From an uncultured Methylococcaceae bacterium (GTDB lineage: Bacteria; Pseudomonadota; Gammaproteobacteria; Methylococcales; Methylococcaceae): 47,715 nt of DNA. The notes below the pieces were generated by a model that was not told the DNA's origin, did no database searches, and was given only the letters and a program-made list of their open reading frames with translations. The stretch lies in the NCBI GenBank assembly GCA_903911305.1, contig CAIWDB010000496.1:1-47715 (forward strand), written 5' to 3'. The position numbers and the translations under genes were made by a program. How positions within the stretch are numbered: position 1 is the first letter of the stretch; each line of letters opens with the position of its first letter. Shown here piece by piece: positions 27,829 to 36,689 of this stretch.

Positions 27829-30258
27829 TTAGTAAGGCCAACGCCAGTTGTCCACTTCCGGCATGTCAGTGCCATGCTCGTAAGCGTAATGGCGGCAGGC
27901 AATCTGCTTGTTCCTGAATTTTGCCTTGGCATGGGCACCGGCGACTTGCAGCCTCGGCACCCGGTCGATCACGTCAATCGCCAGGCTGAAGCGGTCAATC
28001 TGGTTTTGGATGGCGAGTTCCAAGGGCGTGTTGATGTTGCCCTTTTCCTTGTAGCCGCGCACATGGAAATTGTTGTGGTTGGTGCGGCGGTAGGCCAGCC
28101 GGTGGATAAGCCACGGATAACCATGGAAGTTGAAGATGACCGGCTTGTCCACTGTGAATGCGCTGTCAAAATCGCGGTCGCTGAGCCCGTGGGGATGCTC
28201 CAGTTCGGGTTGCAGTCGAAGCAGGTCCACGACATTGATGAAGCGGATTTTCAGGTCGGGGAACTCTTCCCGCAACAGCGCGGTGGCCGCCAACGCCTCT
28301 TTAGTGGGGATGTCGCCACAGCCTACCATGACCACGTCGGGTTCCACGCCTTGGTCGTTGCTGGCCCAATCCCAAATCCCGTAGCCCTTGGTGCAATGGA
28401 TGATGGCAGTTTCCATGTCCATGTACTGGGTGTGCATCTGCTTGTCGGAGACGATGACGTTGACGTAGTTCTCGCTGCGCAGGCAGTGGTCGGCCACCGA
28501 TAGCAGGCTGTTCACATCGGGCGGCAGGTAGATGCGGACGACCGCCGCGCTTTTGTTGACGACAAGATCGAGGAAGCCGGGGTCTTGGTGGGTGAAGCCG
28601 TTATGGTCTTGCCGCCAGACGGTGGAGGTGATCAGCAGGTTCAGCGAGGCGATCTCTTCGCGCCAGCTCAGGTGGTTGCAGATCGACAGCCATTTCGCAT
28701 GTTGGTTGAACATGGAGTCGATGACATGGACGAAGGATTCGTAGGTGGAGAAGAAGCCGTGCCGACCAGTCAACAGATAGCCTTCCAACATGCCTTCCAT
28801 GGTGTGTTCGCTGAGCATTTCCATGACTCGCCCGTCGGTTGCCAATTCGGTGCCGTCCGCATCCTCGGGGAAGTATTCGGCGATCCAGAATTTTTTGCTG
28901 ACTTCGTAAATCGCGCCCAGTTTATTGGATGTGTTTTCGTCCGGCCCAAACACGCGGAAATTACGCATGTTATTTTTCATGATGTCGCGCAGGAACACGC
29001 CGAGCGGCGTGGTGTTGGGCGCGTCAATCTGCCCCGGCTTGTCAATCTCTATGCCGTAGTCGCGGAAGTCGGGCATCCGCAGCGCCTTTTTCAAATGACC
29101 GCCATTGGCGTGGGGGTTGTAACCCATGCGGCGAGTGCCTGTAGGGGCCAGCGAGCGGATTTCAGCGTTCGGCGCGCCTTCGCTGTCGAACAGTTCTTCC
29201 GGCTTGTAGCTGCGCATCCAGTCTTCCAGCAGTTTGAGATGGGCAGGGTTCTTCTGCACATCCGCCACCGGCACTTGGTGCGCCCGCCAGAAACCTTCGA
29301 CCTTGTGCCCGTCGATCTCGGCCGGCGCACCCCAGCCTTTGGGTGTGCGCAGCACGATCATCGGCCAGCGCGGACGCTGGGCGATGCCGCTGGTGCGGGC
29401 TTCGCGTTGAGCCGAGTGGATATCGTCAATGCACTGGTCAATGGTGGCCGCCATCGCTTGGTGCATGGTGTCATGGTCGGAGCCTTCGACAAAATAAGGG
29501 GTCCAGCCATAGCCTTTCAGCAAATCCTCCAATTCCTGATGGCTGATGCGGGCCAGCAGGGTCGGGTTGTTGATCTTGTAGCCATTCAGATTCAGGACGG
29601 GCAACACCGCGCCGTCCCGGATGGGGTTGAGGAATTTGGTGATATGCCAAGAGGTCGCCAATGGGCCAGTCTCGGCCTCGCCGTCACCCACCACGGCAGC
29701 GACGATCATGTCGGGGTTGTCAAACACAGCCCCACAGGCATGGGACAGCACATAGCCCAGTTCGCCGCCTTCATGGATGGAACCCGGGGTTTCCGGGGTG
29801 CAATGGCTGCCGATGCCGCCGGGGAAGGAGAATTGCTTGAAGAACGCCAGCAAGCCTTCTTCGTCCAAGCTTTTTTCCGGGTAGATTTCGGAGTAAGACC
29901 CTTCCAAATAGACCGGGCCAAGCACGCCCGGCGCACCGTGGCCAGGGCCCGCCATGAAAATGGCATCCAAATCATATTTCTTGATGGCGCGGTTCATATG
30001 CGTGTAGGCAAACGATAGCGCAGGACTGGCCCCCCAATGACCCAGCAAACGGTTCTTGATATGTTCGGTTTTTAATGGTTCTTTTAACAGTGGGTTGTCA
30101 CGCAGATAGATCATGCCCAAGGCCAAGTAGTTGCAAGCCCGCCAGAACGCGTCGGTCTTGCGGACTTCATCAGGGCTGAGCGGCGCATCAACAACAGTGG
30201 AGCGGGCTTTGCCAAAAGCACATAAATCGTGATGGGGGTTTTCTAATTCGGTTGACAT
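27829..30258 (-). CDS. xfp: Xylulose-5-phosphate/fructose-6-phosphate phosphoketolase
   Basis: This 809-residue thiamine-diphosphate enzyme cleaves xylulose 5-phosphate (and perhaps fructose 6-phosphate) with phosphate to acetyl phosphate and a shorter sugar phosphate. Seen motifs are [20 protein letters not shown], the ThDP/Mg signature [18 protein letters not shown] and the conserved C-terminal DNWRWPY. The length is typical. GGAG is nine bases before the ATG at 30258. It is followed at 13 bases by ackA, and the APC permease is upstream on the same strand with a 99-base gap. That gap contains a perfect palindrome ACCTATAGGT (30334-30343) that could be an operator. Large plus-strand open frames across this gene are shadows of its codon bias. 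Confidence 0.97.
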   Translation of the reverse strand: MSTELENPHHDLCAFGKARSTVVDAPLSPDEVRKTDAFWRACNYLALGMIYLRDNPLLKEPLKTEHIKNRLLGHWGASPALSFAYTHMNRAIKKYDLDAIFMAGPGHGAPGVLGPVYLEGSYSEIYPEKSLDEEGLLAFFKQFSFPGGIGSHCTPETPGSIHEGGELGYVLSHACGAVFDNPDMIVAAVVGDGEAETGPLATSWHITKFLNPIRDGAVLPVLNLNGYKINNPTLLARISHQELEDLLKGYGWTPYFVEGSDHDTMHQAMAATIDQCIDDIHSAQREARTSGIAQRPRWPMIVLRTPKGWGAPAEIDGHKVEGFWRAHQVPVADVQKNPAHLKLLEDWMRSYKPEELFDSEGAPNAEIRSLAPTGTRRMGYNPHANGGHLKKALRMPDFRDYGIEIDKPGQIDAPNTTPLGVFLRDIMKNNMRNFRVFGPDENTSNKLGAIYEVSKKFWIAEYFPEDADGTELATDGRVMEMLSEHTMEGMLEGYLLTGRHGFFSTYESFVHVIDSMFNQHAKWLSICNHLSWREEIASLNLLITSTVWRQDHNGFTHQDPGFLDLVVNKSAAVVRIYLPPDVNSLLSVADHCLRSENYVNVIVSDKQMHTQYMDMETAIIHCTKGYGIWDWASNDQGVEPDVVMVGCGDIPTKEALAATALLREEFPDLKIRFINVVDLLRLQPELEHPHGLSDRDFDSAFTVDKPVIFNFHGYPWLIHRLAYRRTNHNNFHVRGYKEKGNINTPLELAIQNQIDRFSLAIDVIDRVPRLQVAGAHAKAKFRNKQIACRHYAYEHGTDMPEVDNWRWPY

Positions 30259-30357
30259 CAGTTATTCTCCATAGGACAAAAAAAATCGAGGTGTTATATT
30301 TTACTAACTGTCATGTGACGTAGGCATTACCAAACCTATAGGTATCGGGTCTTGGGT

Positions 30358-31767
30358 TTATTCAATTACCGAGTCCGCCAACTTGCTATGACGCATGGAA
30401 TAGGTGAAATAAACCACCAACCCGATCAACAACCAAATGATGAATCGATACCATGTCGTGGTCGGCAGAAATGCCATCAGAGCAGAACAAGAGAGAATGC
30501 CTAGCACGGGGAACAAAGGATTGGCCGAAGTTTTGAATGGGCGGTGCATGTCGGGGTCGGTGTAGCGCAACATCATCACACCAAGGCAAACCAGCACAAA
30601 AGCAAACAATGTGCCAATATTGACCAACTCAGCCAATTCGCCTAAGGGTATCAAGCCAGCCACCAAAGCCATCATGACACCACAAATGACAATCACTCGA
30701 ACCGGGGTTTGCGTTTTCTGGTTGACCACTGAAAATGCAGGGGTCAACAAACCATCCCTGGACATGGCAAAGATAATCCGCGTCAGCCCGTAATATAGCA
30801 CCAACATCACCGTCGTAAGACCGGCGATTACGCCCGTTGCAACCAAGGCTGAAGCCCAATTAAGCCCCAACAACTTGAGCGCATGCGCAACAGGCGACGA
30901 CACGTTCAGTTCAGTGTAAGGCACAACCGCAGTCAACAAACCTGACACCAATATGTAAACCAAGGTGCAGAATCCAAGCGAGGCAATGATGCCAATAGGC
31001 AGGTCACGTTTCGGGTTATGAGCCTCCTCCGCTGCCGTGGACACCGCGTCAAAACCTACATAGGCGAAAAAGACAATGGAAGACCCGGCCAATACGCCAA
31101 TCGGTTTGCCAGACGGGTTGTGGTCGAACCAGCCAAAAGGCATGAAAGGTGTCCAGTTTTCTGGGTGAATGTTAAAAAATGCCAATGCGACAAATACGGT
31201 GATGGTCACCAGTTTGACGCTAACCATCACCGTATTCAGCCTTGCGCTTTCCTTCACGCCGATAATCAGCAATACCATCAATATTAAAATGATTCCCGTC
31301 GCGGGTAGGTTAATGTAACCGCCAGCGGAAGGGGCGTGGGTTAAGTAGAAGGGCAAGGCTATCCCGATACCTTCCAAGGCGTTGTTGAAATACCCCGACC
31401 AGCCATTTGCCACGGCGGCAACGGAAATACCATATTCCAAAATCAAGTCCCAACCGATGATCCATGCCGCCAACTCGCCGAAGGCAGCGTAGCTGTATCC
31501 ATAGGCACTGCCACAGCCGCCCACGCTGGAAGCCAGTTCGGCATAGGATAAGGCGGCAAAGGCGCAGGCCAAACCGGCAAAGATGAACGAGAGAATGACG
31601 GCCGGTCCCGCTAAAGTGGCTGCCGCAATGCCAGTCAGCACAAATATGCCAGTGCCGATGATTGCACCAATACCTAGCAGGGTGAGATCGACGGCGCTAA
31701 GGCAGCGACGCAGGCCACTTTCTTCAAAATCATCAGGCGTACTGCGTTTGATACGAAATATTTGCAT
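30358..31767 (-). CDS. APC-superfamily amino acid permease (cationic amino acid transporter type)
   Basis: This 469-residue inner-membrane protein has about 12 helices. The first helix carries GIGAIIGTGIFVLTG, the substrate-binding signature of APC transporters, and the following AGPAVILSFIFAGLACAF and SVGGCGSAYGYSY segments match the YfnA/CAT branch (basic or broad amino acids, eukaryotic CAT relatives). The ATG at 31767 is preferred because GGAG lies seven bases before it; the open frame extends upstream to 31839 with unlikely sequence. It is upstream of xfp-ackA on the same strand. Substrate cannot be told from sequence. Confidence 0.88.
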   Translation of the reverse strand: MQIFRIKRSTPDDFEESGLRRCLSAVDLTLLGIGAIIGTGIFVLTGIAAATLAGPAVILSFIFAGLACAFAALSYAELASSVGGCGSAYGYSYAAFGELAAWIIGWDLILEYGISVAAVANGWSGYFNNALEGIGIALPFYLTHAPSAGGYINLPATGIILILMVLLIIGVKESARLNTVMVSVKLVTITVFVALAFFNIHPENWTPFMPFGWFDHNPSGKPIGVLAGSSIVFFAYVGFDAVSTAAEEAHNPKRDLPIGIIASLGFCTLVYILVSGLLTAVVPYTELNVSSPVAHALKLLGLNWASALVATGVIAGLTTVMLVLYYGLTRIIFAMSRDGLLTPAFSVVNQKTQTPVRVIVICGVMMALVAGLIPLGELAELVNIGTLFAFVLVCLGVMMLRYTDPDMHRPFKTSANPLFPVLGILSCSALMAFLPTTTWYRFIIWLLIGLVVYFTYSMRHSKLADSVIE

Positions 31768-31862
31768 TAGGATTCTCCAAAATGGGCGATTGCATGAGGC
31801 AATTATGCACGAAGAACAAGTAGAAATGGCAGAGAACACTAGAAAATGCTATAAATTGTTAA

Positions 31863-31939
31863 TAACTGATTTTATGCAACAGTCTAGGATTGGAGCAAAA
31901 CAATAAGCAAATGTTGCTTCCATGCGTAACATCAGTTAA
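31863..31939. repeat. MITE/REP-like repeat, copy C (short form)
   Basis: It runs from AACTGATTTTATGCAACAG to ATGCGTAACATCAGTT with TCTAGGATTGGAGC and AAGCAAATGTTGC between. It has both terminal inverted repeats but lacks the nested inner element, so it represents the short, about 77-base form. Confidence 0.8.
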
Positions 31940-32009
31940 TCAAACCAGTGAGATGTTCCCCATATCGCCCGTAAACCCAATCCGTACAATATTTAGAGGG
32001 TATTTTTAG

Positions 32010-33086
32010 ATGTTACTTGAAGCTTTTCAGTTAGGTGATTTGAACCTAAAGAACCGTGTGGCGCTGGCGCCTATGACTAGGGCTAGGGCGGGGGTTGAGC
32101 GCCTACCCAATGCCTTGATGGCTGAATATTATGCGCAACGCGCATCTGCCGGGTTAATCATCACCGAAGCCACCGTTGTTTCCGAGCAAGGCATCGGTTG
32201 GCCCAACACCCCCGGCATCTATTCTCAGGCACAGTCCGAGGCTTGGCGGCAAGTGGTTGATGCGGTTCATGCCAAGGGTACGCCCGTCTTCATGCAATTG
32301 TGGCATTGTGGGCGGGCATCCCATAGCAGTTTCCACCATGGCAACCTTCCCGTTGCGCCTTCGGCGATCAAGCTGGAAGGCGACATGATTCATACGCCCA
32401 ATGGCAAAGCAAACTATGAAATCCCAAGGGCGTTGGAAACCGCCGAAATTCCCGGCATTGTGGAAGATTACCGGCGTGCGGCTAGGCTTGCCAAGAGCGC
32501 TGGTTTTGACGGCATCGAAATTCACTCAGCCAATGGCTATTTACTGGATGAATTCCTTCAATTCAAAACCAACCACCGTGAAGACCTGTATGGCGGCAGT
32601 TTGGAAAACCGTTTACGCCTGTTAACTGAAATCCTCGAAGCCGTATTGACTGTTTACCCATCCCGTCGCGTTGCCGTCAGGTTATCACCCAATGGCGTGT
32701 TCAATGACATGGGCTCGCCCGATTACCGGGAAACATTCCTGTATGCAGCCGAACAATTAAATGCCTTCGGGCTTGGGTTTTTGCATATCATGGATGGCTT
32801 GGCTTTCGGTTTCCATGGCTTGGGTGAGCCGATGACTTTGGCGGACTTTAGGAATGTGTATAAAGGCCCGATAATGGGCAATTGTGGGCATACCCAAGCA
32901 TCAGCGGAACAACTACTACAAGCAGGTGATTGTGATTTGGTGGCGTTTGGCCGCCCTTACATCACCAACCCCGATTTGGTTGAGCGCTTATCCAATGGCT
33001 GGCCTTTGACAGATTTCTCTGACATGAAACACTGGTATTCCCCTGGTGCTGAGGGATATTCAGACTATCCTGCCTACCAAGCTTAA
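32010..33086 (+). CDS. nemA: Old Yellow Enzyme-family alkene reductase (NemA-like)
   Basis: This 358-residue FMN enzyme reduces activated alkenes such as N-ethylmaleimide, enones and some nitroesters with NAD(P)H. Family marks are the N-terminal NRVALAPMTRARA, ITEATVVSEQGIGWPNTPGIY, MQLWHCGRASH, the GFDGIEIHSANGYLLDEFLQ strand with the histidine and asparagine that contact substrate, and LVAFGRPYITNPDLVERL near the phosphate-binding end. The length is standard. AGAGGG is about ten bases before the ATG. It appears to be a single-gene unit between two repeat copies. The name follows the closest known group and the physiological substrate is unknown. Confidence 0.93.
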   Translation: MLLEAFQLGDLNLKNRVALAPMTRARAGVERLPNALMAEYYAQRASAGLIITEATVVSEQGIGWPNTPGIYSQAQSEAWRQVVDAVHAKGTPVFMQLWHCGRASHSSFHHGNLPVAPSAIKLEGDMIHTPNGKANYEIPRALETAEIPGIVEDYRRAARLAKSAGFDGIEIHSANGYLLDEFLQFKTNHREDLYGGSLENRLRLLTEILEAVLTVYPSRRVAVRLSPNGVFNDMGSPDYRETFLYAAEQLNAFGLGFLHIMDGLAFGFHGLGEPMTLADFRNVYKGPIMGNCGHTQASAEQLLQAGDCDLVAFGRPYITNPDLVERLSNGWPLTDFSDMKHWYSPGAEGYSDYPAYQA

Positions 33087-33169
33087 ACTGCCCCACTTCT
33101 GTTGCCATGACTGGCAAAGACTTTCCTTGGTTGTTCCTGCAGGGATTGCCGGAATAATTCCTTATATTG

Positions 33170-33248
33170 ACTGATGTTACGCAGCGGCCTAGGATTGGAG
33201 CGTTTCTCTGGAAAATAATCAAATGTTGCGTTCGTGCGCAACATCAGA
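33170..33248. repeat. MITE/REP-like repeat, copy D (short form)
   Basis: It runs from ACTGATGTTACGCAGCGGCC to TGCGCAACATCAGA, with CCTAGGATTGGAGCG and AAATGTTGCG inside. Both terminal repeats are present and the inner element is absent. It lies just after the alkene reductase gene. Confidence 0.85.
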
Positions 33249-33292
33249 TTTTAACAGTATTGCCGTTCATCCTTCCTTTTGATGAGCTGGAG

Positions 33293-33616
33293 TTAATGCA
33301 AAGTTCTATTGTTTGACACTAAACGCAAGCCGGTATTGATCATCACCACTTGCTGCCCAAGCAAATGCACACTGCCACGGCGACGATTCTCCCCGTTCTC
33401 ACTGAACTCAAAGTTATAAACCCGCCGCAATACCAATCGCCCGTAATCATTTCGGGCTGGTTTCAAGCTAAACAACGCAATGGTCTCGTCTAGCAATTGT
33501 AGCCCGTCCTCTTCACAAGCCTCCCGCGCAGCCTTAACCCCCGCTTCTTTGGCTTGAAGGCTGTCGTACCAGAACCAAGCGATTAATCCGATGATGATAA
33601 GGATGGCTATTTCCAT
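33293..33616 (-). CDS. DUF3301 family protein
   Basis: This 107-residue protein begins with a membrane helix (about 2-15, ending FWYDS), then AKEAGVKAAREACEEDGLQLLDETIALFSLKPARNDYGR-type sequence and RRVYNFEFSENGENRRRGSV. This single-helix plus small soluble domain is the DUF3301 pattern, found in gammaproteobacteria with unknown function. The ATG is at 33616 with no clear ribosome binding site. It is convergent with the reductase gene and next to an AT-rich intergenic region. Confidence 0.88.
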   Translation of the reverse strand: MEIAILIIIGLIAWFWYDSLQAKEAGVKAAREACEEDGLQLLDETIALFSLKPARNDYGRLVLRRVYNFEFSENGENRRRGSVHLLGQQVVMINTGLRLVSNNRTLH

Positions 33617-33966
33617 GGGCGTTTTGAATAATGGCGGGGGCGAACGGAATTTTAGTGAATTATGTTATTATATCAATAAGTTGCACTAAGTGCAGCAAGG
33701 TTTAAGAGATCAAATGATTTTTAGGGTTATTTTGCATGTCTGCATCCCACTTGGAGTGTTCATATTTCTAAACAATAAAATAGGTTATCCACCGATGCAC
33801 CGCCATCCAAGCTTGACATTAAAATATCGCCAATTTTTCAATGGCTTAGCAGGATCAAAATAACAAATAAACTAATAATCAAAGACTTAGAAAACTGCAT
33901 TGGTATCATATCCTTTTCATTAGTTTCTAATCCCAGCTTGCCAAACACCAAAAGTAAACATCAACA
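33617..33966. other. 350-base AT-rich intergenic region with DnaA-box-like site
   Basis: No gene is seen. The stretch is AT-rich, including TTATGTTATTATATCAATAA near its start, and contains TTATCCACC at 33785-33793, one mismatch from the DnaA box TTATCCACA. A cluster of three similar sites follows at 33973-34005. Confidence 0.5.
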
Positions 33967-34896
33967 ATGAAGCAATCCACAAAGTTATCCACAGCTTTGT
34001 CCACGGAAGATCATAAGCGTGACTCCGACATTCCAGTGTTAATCATAGGGTGCGGCGACATAGGCACTCGAGTTGCGGCTTTGGAAAAAGCAGCAGGGCG
34101 ACAGGTTGCCGCCTTGTCACGTTCGGAAACTTCAAGACTTAATCTAACCCAGCGCGGGATTGTCGCTGTCATGGGTGATCTGGACAATCTTGATTCCTTG
34201 CATGAATTGCCATTAAAAACTAAAGTGATCTATTACTTTGCCCCACCTCCCTCAGAAGGCTGTGACGAACCCCGCTTGACGGCATTGCTTGCCGCGTTGA
34301 ATGAAGATGCTTTAGCGTCCCGTGTGGTTTATATCAGCACAAGTGGTGTGTATGGCGATTGCGGTGGTGCATGGGTGACTGAAGAGTGGCCAGTGAATCC
34401 GCGTTCAGACCGTGCAAGACGGAGAGCAGTGGCTGAAAAACGACTGACAGAATGGGCGTTGGTGCATAACGTTGATACTGTCATTCTCCGAGTCCCCGGC
34501 ATTTATGGCCCTGGCAGATTGCCGGCCGAGCGCATCAGACGAGGCATACCCGTCGTGAGGGAAGACGAGTCGCCTTGGAGTAACCGTATCCATGCGGACG
34601 ATTTGGCGCAAGCCTGTTTTCAGGCCGCACGACGCGGAATGGCTGGCGGAATCTACAATGCCAGTGATGGCAATCCAACGACCATGACTGATTATTTTAA
34701 CCGCGTTGCTGATTTTCTTGGGCTTCCTCGCCCACCGGTCATTTCCATGGAAGAAGCTAGGAACACCCTAGGCCCGGGGATTCTATCGTTTTTAGAAGAG
34801 TCCAAACGCTTGGATAATCGCCGAATGTTAGAAGAATTGGAAATTGAACTGCGTTATCCAAACCTTTCCCGCGGACTGCCTGCCTGCCTAGAATGA
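33967..34896 (+). CDS. NAD-dependent epimerase/SDR-like protein (YeeZ type)
   Basis: This 309-residue extended short-chain dehydrogenase has its Rossmann nucleotide site in IPVLIIGCGDIGTRV (about 21-36), the FAPPPSEG segment, VYISTSGVYGDCGG with the serine and tyrosine of the active site region, and IHADDLAQACFQAARRG. This combination matches the YeeZ group of uncharacterised NAD-binding proteins rather than classical sugar epimerases. The first 20 residues before the Rossmann strand contain a QSTKLSTALSTE repeat that arises from the 12-base-spaced DnaA-box-like DNA, and no ribosome binding site precedes the ATG at 33967. Translation may really begin downstream, for example at a GTG near 34019 or 34038. 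Confidence 0.85.
   Translation: MKQSTKLSTALSTEDHKRDSDIPVLIIGCGDIGTRVAALEKAAGRQVAALSRSETSRLNLTQRGIVAVMGDLDNLDSLHELPLKTKVIYYFAPPPSEGCDEPRLTALLAALNEDALASRVVYISTSGVYGDCGGAWVTEEWPVNPRSDRARRRAVAEKRLTEWALVHNVDTVILRVPGIYGPGRLPAERIRRGIPVVREDESPWSNRIHADDLAQACFQAARRGMAGGIYNASDGNPTTMTDYFNRVADFLGLPRPPVISMEEARNTLGPGILSFLEESKRLDNRRMLEELEIELRYPNLSRGLPACLE
33973..34005 (+). promoter_or_regulatory. Three DnaA-box-like sites spaced 12 bases apart
   Basis: CAATCCACA (33973), TTATCCACA (33985, perfect match to the DnaA box) and TTGTCCACG (33997) start exactly 12 bases apart. A fourth partial site, TTATCCACC, starts at 33785, exactly 200 bases before the perfect one. They sit at the 5' end of the epimerase-like ORF beside an AT-rich region. 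Confidence 0.4.
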
Positions 34897-34924
34897 ATTC
34901 ACCTATGCATCAACTTCTTTTAGC

Positions 34925-35097
34925 AACAGATGTTACGCACGAAAGCAACAGTTGCCTATTGACTAGCCAAGCGGGAGCGTCAAAGACTGGTTTGACTTGT
35001 GATTAGAAATGCGAAGCTTGCCTCGCCTGTCAAAGCAAGCCCTTCGACTTCGCTCAGGACAGGCTTTGACGCTCCAACCCTACTTAACATCAGTTAC
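34925..35097. repeat. MITE/REP-like repeat, copy E (long form, both ends)
   Basis: It is about 173 bases, from AACAGATGTTACGCACG to TTAACATCAGTTA. Between the ends lies the nested inner inverted repeat, starting GGGAGCGTCAAAG and ending CAGGCTTTGACGCTCC, plus the GAAGCTTGCCTCGCCTG variant segment. This is the most complete long copy in the window. Confidence 0.85.
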
Positions 35098-35142
35098 TAA
35101 TAGCCTAGGCTAGTCTCTCAGGGCTATAATGCCCCATTGGCA

Positions 35143-35454
35143 ATGGCGGTTGGATGCTCTCTTTCTGTTGCAAGTACAATCATGGGGTGGAATAAAGTGA
35201 AAGTAAAAAATGAAATTCAGCTCCTAAAAAAGGCGGTCGAAGTCGCAGAAAAATACGCTAAAAACCGTGGATTTACCCCATTTCCACCGACTACCACGGC
35301 CAACGAAAAAATCGAATGTAGTTATCGCCTATTGGTCAAAGACAAGCTCATTACTCCTCTTGCCGTCGATCAGGAAAATATTCCCAATATGAAGCATAAA
35401 TTGGCGATATGGATTTCCCGTCAACTGCCCAAAGACCATCCCCTTTTGAAATAG
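35143..35454 (+). CDS. Small protein of unknown function
   Basis: Possible starts are ATG at 35143 or ATG at 35182; a TTG at 35137 is less likely. The residues from about 15 on look like a real soluble protein: NEIQLLKKAVEVAEKYAKNRGF, then TTTANEKIECSYRLLVKDKL and KHKLAIWISRQLPKDHP. I do not recognise the family and predict a mainly helical protein of 85-100 residues. It ends 39 bases before the GT2 gene on the same strand and may be co-transcribed with it. Confidence 0.5.
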   Translation: MAVGCSLSVASTIMGWNKVKVKNEIQLLKKAVEVAEKYAKNRGFTPFPPTTTANEKIECSYRLLVKDKLITPLAVDQENIPNMKHKLAIWISRQLPKDHPLLK

Positions 35455-35493
35455 TCAGCATTTTATTTCTTTGAATATAGCTAGGTAATACGG

Positions 35494-36639
35494 ATGAAAA
35501 AAAGCATTGGTTTATGTATGATCGTGAAAAACGAGGCAAAAGTCATCCGCCGTTGTTTGGATAGTGTCATGCCACTGATTGACTATGTTTGCATAATCGA
35601 TACTGGCTCCACCGATGGCACCCAAGCGATTATCAAACAATATCTGAATGAAAAAAACCTGATAGGCGAGGTTTTCGATGAACCTTGGCAGAATTTCGCC
35701 TACAACCGAACATTTGCATTGGCTAAATTACGGGAAAGACAAGATGTGGATTATGCACTAATGATTGATGCAGACAGCATTATTACCTATACAAAACATT
35801 TCAATGCTGAAACATTCAAAAATGGATTGGAAGCTGATGTTTATGATGTGAACTTGCGCTTAGGCAGCATTATTTATCACTTGCCGTTATTGACTAGCAA
35901 CAAACTCTCATTTAATTATAAAGGGGTGTTACACGAATATTTAGAGCTAGGCGATGGTAAATCCCGAAAAGCTGCCGAAGGTTTTTTTAACGATCATATC
36001 CAGGATAGCGCTAGAAACACTAACCCAAAGAAATACCTAGACGATGCCCTTGTATTTGAAAATGCGTTAAGGACGGAAACCGACCCTTTTTTGATCTCCC
36101 GTTACACGTTTTATTTGGCCCAAAGTTATCGGGACTGCGGCGAAAAAGGCAAATCACTAGAGGCTTATCAACGACGGACAACAATGGGATATTGGGATCA
36201 AGAAATATTTTACAGCCTTTATCAAATCGCTAAAATCAAGGAAGAATTAAACTATCAGGATGCAGAGGTTATTCAAACTTACCTAGCAGCTTATGAAGTT
36301 TTCCCTGCTCGTGCCGAGTCTTTGCATGGCGCCGTCCGATTTTGCCGTTTGCATAATAAATTCCACCAAGCTTATCTATTGGGCAAACATGCCCTCACCA
36401 TCCCCAACCAACCGGGTGGTTTATTTGTCGAGCAATGGATTTATAATTATGGTTTATTGGATGAGTTTTCGATAGTGGCTTATTGGGCTGGATACTATCG
36501 CGAATCCTTTGATGCTTGCCTGAAATTACTCAGAGATAAGCAACCGCCTCTGGCCGAGCGGGATAGGATTAAAAAAAATGCTGAATTCGCCATCCAAAAA
36601 TTGAACAACCCGGCATTGCGCAATTTGTTGCCCGCATAA
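35494..36639 (+). CDS. GT2-family glycosyltransferase with TPR-like C-terminal region
   Basis: This 381-residue protein starts with IGLCMIVKNEAKVIRRCLDSV and IIDTGSTDGT, the nucleotide-sugar site of GT2 enzymes, and has the metal-binding MIDADSI (DAD type). Residues about 200-375 are paired helices with TPR-like periodicity (YTFYLAQSYRDCGEKGKSLEAYQRR). This GT2-TPR type is often found with glycan or peptide-modifying genes, and here no partner is obvious. No membrane helix is seen, so it should be cytosolic. AGG lies about nine bases before the ATG. Confidence 0.87.
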   Translation: MKKSIGLCMIVKNEAKVIRRCLDSVMPLIDYVCIIDTGSTDGTQAIIKQYLNEKNLIGEVFDEPWQNFAYNRTFALAKLRERQDVDYALMIDADSIITYTKHFNAETFKNGLEADVYDVNLRLGSIIYHLPLLTSNKLSFNYKGVLHEYLELGDGKSRKAAEGFFNDHIQDSARNTNPKKYLDDALVFENALRTETDPFLISRYTFYLAQSYRDCGEKGKSLEAYQRRTTMGYWDQEIFYSLYQIAKIKEELNYQDAEVIQTYLAAYEVFPARAESLHGAVRFCRLHNKFHQAYLLGKHALTIPNQPGGLFVEQWIYNYGLLDEFSIVAYWAGYYRESFDACLKLLRDKQPPLAERDRIKKNAEFAIQKLNNPALRNLLPA

Positions 36640-36647
36640 ACAAAAAA

Positions 36648-36673
36648 AGCCGGGTTCCGTCAAGAACCCGGCT
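36648..36673 (-). terminator. Rho-independent terminator of htpG
   Basis: A perfect ten-base-pair stem (AGCCGGGTTC / GAACCCGGCT) with a six-base loop is followed, read on the minus strand, by seven T. It lies in the 50-base gap between the convergent GT2 gene and htpG. The plus-strand side lacks a T-run, so it mainly serves htpG. Confidence 0.92.
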
Positions 36674-36689
36674 AATTCAATGAAAGGGA

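Noticed and set aside
27667-28503. 278-codon plus-strand open frame across the xfp-ackA junction
   Set aside because: It crosses two certain minus-strand genes and shows no independent coding evidence.
28585-30018. 477-codon plus-strand open frame opposite xfp
   Set aside because: It is a mirror of the phosphoketolase codon bias, with no ribosome binding site and no recognisable protein features; xfp is certain on the other strand.
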